From Vitellaria paradoxa (Eukaryota > Streptophyta > Magnoliopsida > Ericales > Sapotaceae): a stretch of DNA of 64,000 nucleotides. A program made the position numbers and the translations under genes. Below, piece by piece: positions 32,962 through 44,158 of the stretch. The DNA lies in NCBI GenBank assembly GCA_019916065.1, contig CM034233.1, positions 8,872,516 to 8,936,515 of the forward strand, read 5' to 3'. Numbering within the stretch: position 1 is the stretch's first letter; the number at the start of each line of letters is the position of its first letter. The notes beneath the pieces are model-generated. The model did no database searches. It was not told where the DNA came from and worked only from the letters and a program-made list of their open reading frames with translations.

Positions 32962-32985
32962 TTTTTTTTTTTTTTGGGGGTAGGT
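32962..32985 (-). mobile_element. Minimal poly(T)-GGGGGTAGG insertion with 9-bp duplication
   Basis: T14 then GGGGGTAGGT is flanked by TACTTCTAC at 32953-32961 and again at 32986-32994. Read on the minus strand, the insert is a few bases followed by poly(A). It has the same architecture as the insertion at 6447-6468. Confidence 0.6.
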
Positions 32986-32994
32986 TACTTCTAC

Positions 32995-33682
32995 CTGATA
33001 GGGAGTCATATTTACCATTTTTTTTCTAGCAAGTAAAAAAAAAAAAAAAAAAAAAATGGAACCATTGTGCTACATGCATGATGCATGGCTTTCCAAATTA
33101 GTTGATTAATCCCTCTTAAAAGGGTCCACAAATTTCCCTTTAGCTTGGAAGTGAAGAGTGCATTTGTTGACACTGTAAAATTGGCATCTCTCTCTATCAT
33201 GCAAAAATAATTAGAGAAAATCTAAGAACAGAAGGCACTTCACTTGTATAAATCTATCACAAAATAATGTGTTTGAATACTGCAGGTCCTTGAAATATCC
33301 ATGCAAGTTAGTGGTTGACACCTAATGATAAATTAGCTGGGAAGACATTGATTCTGTGTGACAGTACTTTGGGCGTAGGGACATAAAAACATGGGCCCAA
33401 AGTGAAACAATAGGAGAATGATGACTAATTATTTCACAAAGATACCCAACTGATTATATGTATTGATTATGCCTGTGATATTCACTATTGGGAAAACAAA
33501 GCTGACTGTTGTAGTTCCCCCACCTTTATATGATCATTTCTATCTTTTTGTTTTGTGGGACTTCTTTATATATCCAAATTCAATGTAAACTAGATGGTTT
33601 AGTGTCTTGGAAGCCTTCTTAACATTATACAAATCTTGTTTAACAGGCCAACATCATACTAATTAATCTTACTCAAGAAGCT
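32995..33682. other. Intergenic, no gene seen
   Basis: Contains an A22 run (33036-33056) and moderately complex sequence without a recognisable ORF or RNA. Confidence 0.4.
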
Positions 33683-34021
33683 AAGGTGTCATTTGAGGTT
33701 TTTTTTTATTTTTTATTTTATGTTTTTATTTTTTATTTTCTGTTTTGAGTTCATTTTTTATTTTGTACTTTTACAAATAAAAAAATAGTTCAAAATTTAT
33801 TTGGTTACTTGTGTTTTCAAATTTTATTTTAGAAAATAAAAAAAAATTTACATATGAAATGAAAAATGATAAAAAGTCGTTTTGAGAGTTTTTAATCCAA
33901 AACAAGAAAAATCTCAAAATAAGGAAAACATAATATTTTCTATTTCCTTATTTTGATATTTTTAACACATAAAATAAAAACAGAAAACAGAAGATAGAAA
34001 AGTAAACAATATACCGCCTAA
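33683..34021. mobile_element. MITE-like element, family D copy 2
   Basis: Begins AAGGTGTCATTTGAGGTTTT and ends AAACAATATACCGCCTAA; the complement of the right end (TTAGGCGGTATATTGTTT) mirrors the left end. The interior has GTCGTTTTGAGAGTTTTTAA, matching the D copy at 17561-17747. No ORF. Confidence 0.6.
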
Positions 34022-35701
34022 TATTTTTTTAATTTTCCAAAAAGGAGAGAGAGATTATGAGAGAGGACTTTGTTAATTTTGGACCATGGACAATCAAGCC
34101 ATTTTTACATCCACCCTCTTTATCATCTTAACATTTTTTCAGAATATATATATATAAAAAACGTTGAGTACATTATATTCTTATTATTAGAAATAAATAA
34201 GTAACTTGAACCTTTTACTTTATGTTAAGATGGGAACTACTTGCCAACTTTACATCTTTAGTGAAAATAATTTCTTATGGTAAAGATTCAAATTAGTTTA
34301 CTTTTACGGATGGCAATGAGGCAGTGAAAACAGAGAATCTATTCTTAATTATTCTACTTTAATGGGAAGGGAAGGTGAGGTGATGAAAAAATTAAAATCT
34401 AACAGGATTTGAAGCAAGATTAATTAGAAAAAATTTTCTGATTCGCCTGGATTAGGTTTAGAGATGTGAAAAGTGTCCTTGCTAGTTTACTAATATCACT
34501 TTACAGATTGAAATACTTGTTTTTACTATTTTATTAATTTATATATTGATGTTTTTAATTTTTTTTATTTAATTAATAACTAGTTTGTATTGATTGATAT
34601 GCCTCATTTTTAAAAACAAATAATAAAGCACTATTAATGTTAATGAAGTATGGCTCGACAAAACCAGAACAGGGAAAGGGAAATACTTAATGGGACAGCG
34701 TTGGTAAGACCTCGGCCGATTACCAGCCTATTTTAATATAGAATATATGTGTTTGCTTCCTGAATGTGTTTGGAGGATTGAAGTTGGAGCCCGCCATTTT
34801 TTGTCGGTTTAACTTTAATTTTATATTTAATTTGCAGTATTATATATCCGGACTGAACTATATATCTTCCAAAATGGGATATGTCTATCCTCTATGGGTA
34901 AGATAGCATATGCTCAACTCTCATATTTGTTTTTTATCAAAATTCAAAGGTCAAAATTATTTTTTGTTAAATTTCATGTGAAATCATATATTTTATTCTA
35001 CTTTTTATCTCATGAACTAAACACCAAAAAAAAAATTTCATATTATATCTAACCTCTTATATTATCTAATGGTATTATTTATACCCTAATTATCTAATCT
35101 CCTAATCAAACATAATCATAAGATATTTTTACAGGATGCTATGGGAATATGGTGTATTGCATATTTCCGTAGTTAGATTAAAGTTTTGTTAGGATATAAA
35201 AATCTAAAATTATTTCTCATCAAATTACTTCTCTTACACATTTTATCTTCCACAAATTAAATACGAAAAAAAATAATCATATATAAAAAATTAATCCCAT
35301 ATTATATCTAATCTTATATAATTTTACGTACTATTCATGATTTTATCTTTGCCTTACCATTCAAACCCAATATATTTTTAATGGGAAGGAGGTGAGGAAA
35401 AGACTAAAATTCAATAGAATTTGAAGTAGGATTAGAAAAAATTCTCCGATTCACCCGATTAGGTTTAAAATTATAAAAAAGTATACTTGCTAATTTATTA
35501 ATATCATTTTACATGTTGGGAAGTTTAGAAGTAAGTATTAAAATATTTATTTTTACTACTTTACTAATTTATATAATGATGTTTTTAACGTTAGTTTGTG
35601 TTGATTGATATGCGTCGTTTTTAAAAATAAATAATAAAGTACTATTAATGTTAATGAAGTAAGGTGCAACAAAACAAGAACATGGAAAGGGAAATGCTTA
35701 G

Positions 35702-35800
35702 TGGTGTTTGGATGACAAAATAGAAGAAAAAGTTAGTGTAAAAATAATACTTGACGAAATTTAATTTGAAAACTTATAATTTTTGGTGTGATTTTTTAAG
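35702..35800. mobile_element. MITE-like element, family C copy 2 (inside unit 2)
   Basis: GTGGTGTTTGGATGACAAAA opens a ~99-bp block that is absent at the equivalent place in unit 1 of the duplication. It carries GTAAAAATAATACTTGACGA, also found in the other family C copies. The insertion therefore postdates the duplication. Confidence 0.6.
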
Positions 35801-36374
35801 ACCTCGGTCGATCACCAATTATTTTAATATATGATGTGTTCGCTTACTGAATGTGTTTAGAGGAGTGAAACGAGAGCCCACCATTTTTTTGTCAGTTTGA
35901 CTTCAGTATTGTATTTGATTTGTAGTGTTATATATCTGGACTAGATTATATATCTCTCAAAATGGGGTATATCTATCCCACAGGGGGTGGGATAGCATAT
36001 GCTCAACTCTCATATTTACTTTTCATCAAAATTCAAAAGTTTAAAATTATTTTCTAATATATCTTATATCAAATTATATTCTTATCTCACTTTATATTCC
36101 ACTAACTAAACACTAAGAAACTAAATTTATATTATATCTAATTTCATATATTATTTAAAAATATTATTTATACCTTATATTATCCAATCTCCCAATCAAA
36201 CATAATCATAAGGTATGTTTACAGGATACTATGAGAACGTGGTGTATTTGCATATTACCCTAATTAGATTAACTTCTTACTAAGATATAAAAATCAAAAA
36301 TTATTTCTTTTCAAATTACTTCTCTTATTGTATTTTATATTTTACAAATCAATCACTGAAAAAAAAAATATAAA

Positions 36375-36511
36375 TGGATGTGTTTTGAGTGATATAAATT
36401 AGTATAAACTTATAGAGGTTGTAAACTTATAATTCATACTGTGGGTAAAAAATTTAAATTTTATCAAAATTTATAAGAATTTATTTTATTTTGTAGGGAG
36501 CCAAACAGCCC
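36375..36511. mobile_element. Small insertion in unit 2, MITE-like
   Basis: ATGGATGTGTTTTGAGTGAT ... TGTAGGGAGCCAAACAGCCC is present only in unit 2 of the 1.02-kb duplication. The left GTGTTTTGAG and right CCAAACAGC ends are weak inverted repeats. Confidence 0.45.
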
Positions 36512-36550
36512 ATTATTCATGATATCATTTGTGCCTTGCCATTCAATCCC

Positions 36551-37323
36551 ACATTTCAGAGTTCCATTTCATTAAATTATTGTACCAATGCGGTAATTTA
36601 TTTCACCAAAGTAATTGATCAGTACAAATATTTTAAATAAAATGCAGATGTTGGCATGTGACAGTACAATTAGAAAAAGGGTAAGCAGACAGCAAGCATA
36701 GCATGTCAGAAAGTAAGGATATTCAATTAGAATTGGAAAATTTTCCCCTAGTCTGAGAAGAAGAGCCTTCCAAACCTTTCTTCTCCACCCATGCCACTCT
36801 TCTCTTTCTCTTTCTTTCTTTCTTTCTTATCATTTTTGCCCCCTCTGGTTCACACCACCCTTACCCTTTCTGCAGTCTGCACGAATTGGCAGCGGCTGAC
36901 ATGGAGACAGGCCCTCTTTTATTTTTGATGGGTTTTTTTTTGTTTTATGCTCTTCTCGTGATTCTTGTTTTGGCTTCTTTCCTCCCCTACTACCTTATAA
37001 TTTATTCCCCCATTCATGTTGCATGCATCTATATAGGAATATTTCACATGTAGCTCTTACCCCCAAACACTGTCACTTTCTTAATTAATTTCTTCCAAAA
37101 CCCTATCTCTATAACCTCATTTGAATCATTTGATTGGTTTGATTATCATCAAAATTTCTCATCTTCACTGAGTAATAAGAATATATTTATATATATATGG
37201 AGCAAAATGAAGGGTTTTCTTTTTCCCTTACAAGTGATAAACATCACGGGTTGATGGGTAAGGTAGCAAGTGATATATGTACGAAGCTATTTTTCACTTC
37301 CTTCTCTCATCTTTTTGTGCATG

Positions 37324-37364
<41 letters not shown>

Positions 37365-37809
37365 AGAAAGATGGGTTATGGGTGTTTAGAAAGCAGGCAT
37401 AAATAAATTGATGCTGTGTCCTCTCACAAATTGTCAGCAACTGGGCAGATCCAAAGGAGCCCACCACCATCACTTACTATTAATATATAATTTTTATATA
37501 CTATGAATATATATCTATGTGAACACAACACTCTCGATTTCATTCATGTATACGTTGAAGAAGAGAGAGTGTCCAGAGAAGATTCTATTCTAATATCTAA
37601 AACACAGTGAAAGGTGAACCCCACTTCCTCTCACATGACCACAGTCGATACCTTTCGAAAAGAAAAACAATAATAAAATGAAATCACAATTATATAACGT
37701 TAAGGGAGAATTTCAAGGAGAGACAGCTTAAACACAGACAGAATACGGATAAAAACCCTGTTACAAAATTGGACATCTCATATCATATTCATATATATAT
37801 ATAATATGA

Positions 37810-37851
<42 letters not shown>

Positions 37852-38259
37852 AATAGCTAAAAAGAAGAATCAAAATCTGTATTATACACGACAAGGCTAC
37901 ATGGTTCTTTCTTCTGTTTCTTCCCACACTCTATTTTGTCCGCTTCACAGAGCACTTCTGCTGGGCGAGAAACACCACGCTTTTATACTCTAATTTAAGT
38001 TTAAACTTTATAGACACTTTAAATTACCTATGTGCAAAGAATCACATCTCCCTATTATTAATCCCTCTCTATTTTTTATTTTTTATTTTTTTGAGGGGGG
38101 GGGGGGATGTGGGGTCAGTCAAAGAGGGTTCGATCTCTGTAGAATGCATGGCACAGCTGGTTTTGTATGTGAAAAGATTTATGGGTCACAAGCATGGTGT
38201 ATATATATATTCACATATCAGATCAGATGATATATATATATATATATATAAATACCAAA
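36551..38259. other. Intergenic, microsatellite-rich
   Basis: Contains TA/GA repeats at 37325-37362, a (CT)19 run at 37811-37849, a G12 run at 38096-38107 and TA at 38230-38250. The block 36640-36900 is more complex, but I see no convincing ORF, tRNA or known miRNA. Confidence 0.4.
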
Positions 38260-38397
38260 GTGGTGTTTAGACAATAAAAAAGTATAAAAATTTGATGTAA
38301 AAATAATATATTGTAAAATTTGATTGAAAGATAGCACAAAAAATTTGATAAAAACTAGTAAATTTTGATATATTTTAATAAACCAAACACTCTCTAA
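38260..38397. mobile_element. MITE-like element, family C copy 3
   Basis: Starts GTGGTGTTTAGACAATAAAA and ends AATAAACCAAACACTCTCTA; the ends are inverted repeats (TGTTTRG / CCAAACA). The interior has GATGTAAAAATAATATATTG. Confidence 0.6.
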
Positions 38398-39635
38398 TTA
38401 TATTCTCTATTTCAAAATTTTTACATTTTATTCTATCCTGTCATAAATAATTTTTTTTTTTAAATATGTGAAATACATCTAACATTTTCTCATCTACGTT
38501 ATCGCATATGTGCATCTATGTATGTGTATATATATATATATATATATGGATCCCAGAAGGAAGTGGGACTGTGAATTAATTGGATAGGACAGGGTACAAG
38601 TTTGTCTTCTAAGAGAGTGCCACGACCACTCTTTGTCCTCCTCGATATGCTTTCTTGTGCCTTCTCTTGGTCCCATCTCAGATCACACACTTAAATCTGA
38701 TTCATGCACATGCATTTCTGGTGTGAATTTTCTTTAATTATGATTTTTCCTGAAATGTGGTGGGAAAATAAACAACTTGGTTTAATGGGAAATTCTATTT
38801 TTACGAAGCAGAAAAAATTAAAGAAGGTCATACAAACAATTATATATATTAAGAGGCATTTACAGACACCTCATTGGTTGTTTGTTTATAAATTAAATTT
38901 TGCATTCTTTCATTTTATATATCTAATTTCATTCTAATTTTTAAAAAATTCTAATTATAATAATTAACTCTTGTACTTAAGTTTAATTTTAATTTGGTCT
39001 TTCTATCAATAACCAAAAAGAAAATATAACGAAAAATATATATCATGTGTCCATAATATGTAATTAAAACGCGATATTTTTTGCTAATAAATTTGACAAA
39101 AAGATTAATGTGAAACTCGACCAAAAGTGCAAAGGATTGATTGTAACCATTAGGATTTAAATGGGTAAAGTACACGCCCAATTAACAAATTTCATTACCA
39201 AACCCACTTATATTTTACTTATCGTTATCGTTCTAAACCTATTTATTTTTTTAATTAGAATCCCAAACTTATTCCCTCCCAAATCCATGAAACTCGATTA
39301 AATACCTGTTACATACTTAATTTGAAATAAAAAATTAAAAAACTAGTAAATAACAAAAATATTAAATTTATTAAACTGAAATTCATTGATCAGCCTCCAA
39401 ATTTAACATATGGCCATGTTGCTCACATTATTTTTGCCAAATTTATCAACAAAACAATTACAAAGAAAATCAAATATAAAGAAATCTCAACATTTCCAAC
39501 ATAAATTTCATTGTTTTGCAATTAAACAAAGTAAAAATTAAAAATATTAAATAGAGCTACAAATTAAAAAAAAAATTATATATTATATTATATTACATTT
39601 TTTAGGAATAAAATTATAGATATATATTATATTAT
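38398..39635. other. AT-rich intergenic region
   Basis: No gene recognised. A TA microsatellite at 38525-38547 and AT-rich low-complexity DNA. Confidence 0.4.
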
Positions 39636-39803
39636 GGCTCCGTTTGGAGCTCTACAAAATAAAATAAAATCTTACAAATCTCTACAAACACGAATTACGA
39701 GAAAGTAAAATTTAAATTCTTCACTCACTGCACGAATTACGAGATATTTACTTTTACAATTTTATTTTATTTTATACACTTTTATACAACTCCAAACACA
39801 TCC
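39636..39803. mobile_element. MITE, ~168 bp, with clear terminal inverted repeats
   Basis: Left end GGCTCCGTTTGGAGCTCTAC followed by AAAATAAAATAAAAT; right end ATTTTATTTTATACACTTTT followed by ATACAACTCCAAACACATCC. These pair as inverted repeats of about 40 bp. TATATTA occurs on both outer flanks, a possible target duplication. No ORF. Confidence 0.7.
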
Positions 39804-41628
39804 TATATTAACATGTATTTAGCGGGTACCATGTGAGTACCGGGTGCTGGGTACTCTATAAGTATAAACAGATATTAGGTATCGAGTATCTTACAGGTAA
39901 ATTTCAAACTCGCACGAATATTAAATTTTAATTACAAACCCGTCACAATTCTACTAGAGTATTTTCTAACGAATCTTTATTAGGTTCAGTCAAGTCGAGT
40001 TACCTATCATCTTAATATCCCTAGGAACAATTAAAAGTAGAGGGGCTAAATTAAGATCTCGTATAAAGTATAAAGACACTAAGTACTATTTAACCTAATA
40101 AAAAATTAAAGTTTGACATTGTTATATCAAATAAACTATGAAAACTTGACACATCATCAATTTATCATAGATTTAACTTGTGAGAAAACTTAAATGGGAA
40201 GTTAGGGCGGGGGAAGTAAACAATTATTAGAACAGTACTTTTGGAAATTAATTTTGATACCTAGCTAGTTTTCAGTTCGTTGTGGATTCGGTGAAAGACG
40301 GTGATCCCTCGCATCTAAGTGACATCTAACACACCACCCATCAAAAATGGAATAATAATATCATATCATTACGGTTTTCACTTTTGAACTTTGTCATGTC
40401 TAATCAAAGGAGTTAGTGTTGAACAAGCTTTAAACAATATTGAAAATTAGACCAAAGAAAATGGTGAGAGAGGGGTTTTGAATAAATCACATTGATTCTT
40501 ATAGGTAACGTTATCGTAACAAGATTGAATCAACTGTTTCAATCGATCAAATTAAATTTGAATCGATTTAATTTAATTATTTTATTAAAACACATATAAA
40601 TAATTTTAATTATTTTATTAGAATTACATATAATTAATTGTATCTAGAAATCTGATTAAAATGAAACTTTCAAATTCACCTGCTTATTAGTAGAAAAATA
40701 TGGTCCACATAAATGGTACGTTCTTAAGCTTCGGCTGTAAGGCAAAACCTATAGTGAAAGCAAATCTTTGAACTCTGAACCGCACAATCATTTGATTGCT
40801 TTCAACTGTGCTCGTCGGCGTCAATGGATAATGTCGGGGTTACGCTTTTATAATCAAGATTTGCCAACCCAAGTAACCAATTCGCCATAAAGGAGCGGAA
40901 CTACTGAAGTCATCAGTACGCAATGGGCCTGAGGGTGTCTTTCGTAAATGTATTATAAATATATAAATTTAGCTATATATAATCATCTAATCTTATTTTT
41001 TAATGTATTAACATTTTTTAAAAAAATATTATCACATACACATACATACATATATATATATTTATTTAAGAGAGAAGAATCAAAATACTATCCATATTAA
41101 TCAAAATTAAACAGTAAATCTCTATTAACTTGTTAGATTATTATTAATAAAGTTGAGACATTTGAATTATTTTATTTAATACATTTAACCATTTTACAAG
41201 TTATACCAATTGTTTGGTGTATATTAGATCGTTATAATATTGCACTAGCAATTAATCAAAAGTTCAAGTGAGTTGGTTTAAAATTCGAGGAGTTGACCAT
41301 ATGAATTCATAAATTCAAAAATTGGAATGCAATACACTATTGGATTTGACTAAAAATCTAAAGTCCAATACAAGTTAGATTTATTTTTATTGTTACATGT
41401 ATTTAGATTTTTTTAGAGTCTTAGATCCACTTGATTTTTTCAAATATATATAATGTGGGTTTCCTAATTGTACGGAGAATAGAGTTCCTAAAGTGGTTTG
41501 TATATAAATAAGAACCTTACTGGAATTACGGGGTTACGCAAAAACTTGAGGGTTGGGAAGCCAGAAGGTAATTTGATTATACTCTTCTATAATACCCTTT
41601 TTTTTTTTTAATTTTTATGAAAGGAGAG
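39804..41628. other. Intergenic; one foldable patch
   Basis: Bases 39820-39910 carry GGGTACC/GGGTGCTGGGTA-type repeats typical of degenerate elements. Bases 40740-40960 are less AT-rich and contain the inverted pair GCAAATCTTTGA (40759) and TCAAGATTTGCC (40856). No ORF or known RNA was matched. Confidence 0.4.
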
Positions 41629-42120
41629 CTGATGTGATCACACGTCGGTTTTTGATATTATATATATGAGTTCCGTAACCCTCTCCTTATGAGCTAACTT
41701 TTAAGGTAGAGTTAAACCAAGTTCATATTATTTGGTATCAGAGTGACACCTTGTTTGGTCGGTGTGCCCTAAAAGTTCAATTCCCTGCACTGCAGTCTAA
41801 AGGAGTCGGATCTGATGTAATCCCACATCAACTAGGAAGGACAGTCTTTGGTGTTATATATATGTGTTTGGCAACCCCCCTCAGAAGTTAACTTTTGAGA
41901 TAGAATTAGGCTAGATTCGTATCATTTGGTATTAGAAACAAATCTTGTCTGGTCGATGTGCCCTATAAATTCAGTTCCCTGCACTGCAGTATAAAGGAAT
42001 CGGGTCTGATGCAATCCCACATCGGTTAGTGAGAGTGGTCTTTGGGATTATATATATGAATTTGACAACCCTCCTTTTACAAGTTAGCTTTTGAGGTGAA
42101 ATTAGATCAAGTTTTTATCA
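41629..42120 (+). repeat. Triplicate ~190-bp promoter-like repeat (USE/TATA, primer-site-like)
   Basis: CTGATGYAATCCCACATC-type starts lie at 41629, 41812 and 42006. Each unit continues with CTTTGG.RTTATATATATG, CAACCCTCCT, TTAGCTTTTGAGGT..AATTAG and (in two) TTTGGTATCAGAG or its variant, CCCTGCACTGCAGT. ATCCCACATCG matches the upstream sequence element of plant snRNA genes. TTGGTATCAGAG (41734) matches a copia primer-binding site. It is probably a promoter-bearing LTR-type or TRIM-like repeat. Confidence 0.7.
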
Positions 42121-43190
42121 AGGACAACACCTCTTAATATTTTTATTAAATACCCTCACTTGTGGTGGAGAAATACCTCAATTACAAAAATCCAATAGAT
42201 GGTGTTGGACAATTAACAATTACAATGAAAAAACATAGGCAAAAAATATCAACTATAAAGTATTAAAAATGCCCTAGCATAGCATACAAATCTAAGACAT
42301 TTCTTCTATAGTTATATTGAAATTTATTCTTTCATTCATAGACACAAGCAAGTTGTGCCAAATCACATCAATTTTGTGTGCGTGTAATTTTTTTCTCATT
42401 TTTGAGCACATTTTGATTTAATTAGCATGTGCATAGTAGATCCCAATATTCACTATCCCAGTAAGAATGTTAGGTTTGTTGGTTAGAAACTCCTCTAAAC
42501 CTACATTATTCTAGCTTGTCCCCTAGCCAGTGAATTGGTACTATTCACTATGTCCCGACTATTGACGGTCAAGCTGTTCTTAGACTCCAAAAATTCCTCC
42601 ATTAAAAGTTTCATTTCTCCTATTAGTAAACAGTGGAAAAAAGAGTTCAAGAAACGGGCAAACCGGCCCGCCCAAAAGAGAAGAAAATTTTATATAAGCA
42701 GATCATATTTGACCCAACTTTGTTCCTTTTTTTTTTTTGGGCAGAAATCTTCGTTCAATAAATTTACACTCAAATTCTTATTCTCCTCCTTTATAGGAAG
42801 GTCTCTCTCTCTCTCTCTTCACAAAAGCCTCCAAGCGTTGGACGGAGGTTGGGGAGGTCTACCTTTTAATTAGCAAACATATATATATTTAGATAACCAT
42901 TATATATACAATCTGTATTAAAATTACCTACATACGATCTTCCTAGTATTTTACACTAAGTTGTCCTTTATCTAACCATTTATTTTTCAATTTGTATGTA
43001 ATGTAATACTCCTTTTAGATATATAAGGCACCAATATACGAATTCCTTGGATACAATCAAACCATCTGCTTGATTATATGTATGTCCAATATGTAAAGAA
43101 CATTCAAACAGCTGTCAAATGTACGTAAAACTAATTAGATAGGAAGGAATCTACTAATGGTGCATGGTAATTGATTTAGGTTACTAAAGT
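42121..43190. other. Intergenic, no supported gene
   Basis: A 112-codon ORF from 42535 has no recognisable domain and runs into a CT microsatellite (42801-42819), so I do not annotate it. The rest is AT-rich. Confidence 0.4.
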
Positions 43191-44158
43191 CCCGTTTGGT
43201 AGCGTTTTTATTTTTTATTTTTTTATTTATATTTTTTAAATTTTATAAACTGACAATAAAAACATATTTATTAAATTTATTTATGTTTTTTTATTTCCAA
43301 AAAATGAAAACTTTAACAAAAAAATATAAACAGAAAAAATATATTTTTACTCTATTTTTTTTTGTGCAAATATTTTGTCAATTCTAATACTTTTCCATCT
43401 TTGTTACATCAAATTAAAATAAATTATTTTATTCAAATATTTTATTAAACTAAAATTATTTTTAATAAATAATATAATTAAATTAAATTAATATGCAATA
43501 TCTATCATTAATTTATTTATAATAAATAAATAAATTAAATTAGTTAATTTAATTAATAAGAAATATATAATATTAAATTATGTTTAATAAATAATAAAAT
43601 AAAATATATTAATTTAATTTAATAATTAATTTAAAATAATTAATTGAAATAATATTAAACCTATTTTATTGAATTATTTTTAATAAATATCCTAATTAAA
43701 TTAAGTTAATTTAATTTAAAAATTATTTTAATTTAATTAATTTATTTAATATGAATTATATTTTACTAAATTATTTTTAATAAATATCGTAATTAAATTA
43801 TTTAAATTATTATGAAATATATTTTATTCAATTATTTTTATCAAATAATATAATTAAATTATAATTAATATTTTATATTTACTGGATTAAATGATATAAT
43901 ATTTATATTGTATTCAATTATTTTTAATAAATAATATAATTAAATTAAACTAATATAAAATATATTTATTAAATTCAATTAATTTTTAAATAATTAATAA
44001 AATAAAATATTTTATGAAAATAAAAATTAATAGTTATAAACAAAATTATATTTTCAAACATAATTTCAGTTTTTATTTTAGAAAAAAAAATAAAAAATAA
44101 AAAAATATAAATATATAAATATAAACAGAAAAATAATAATTTTACCAAACCACCCTTA
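43191..44158. mobile_element. ~970-bp very AT-rich element with terminal inverted repeats
   Basis: Starts CCCGTTTGGTAGCGTTTTTA and ends TAATTTTACCAAACCACCCTTA; the complement of the end (TAAGGGTGGTTTGGTAAAAT) mirrors the start. The interior is almost only A and T, with repeated TTTTTAATAAAT and TAATATAATTAAATTA phrases. No ORF. It is a large non-autonomous element. Confidence 0.65.

Larger units (their letters stand above)
34361..36550. repeat. Tandem duplication of a ~1.02-kb non-coding unit
   Basis: Unit 1 is about 34361-35379 and unit 2 about 35380-36550. Matching blocks appear in order: AATGGGAAGG..GGTGAGG, TTGATTGATATGC.TC.TTTTTAA, GACCTCGG.CGAT.ACCA, GGATAGCATATGCTCAACTC, CAATCAAACATAATCATAAG and GCCTT.CCATTCAA.CCC. 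Unit 2 is longer because it gained a family C element (35702-35800) and a further insert (36375-36511). No ORF survives in either unit. Confidence 0.85.

Noticed and set aside
42535..42873. 112-codon ORF
   Set aside because: No domain; basic low-complexity composition and a CT microsatellite at its end.
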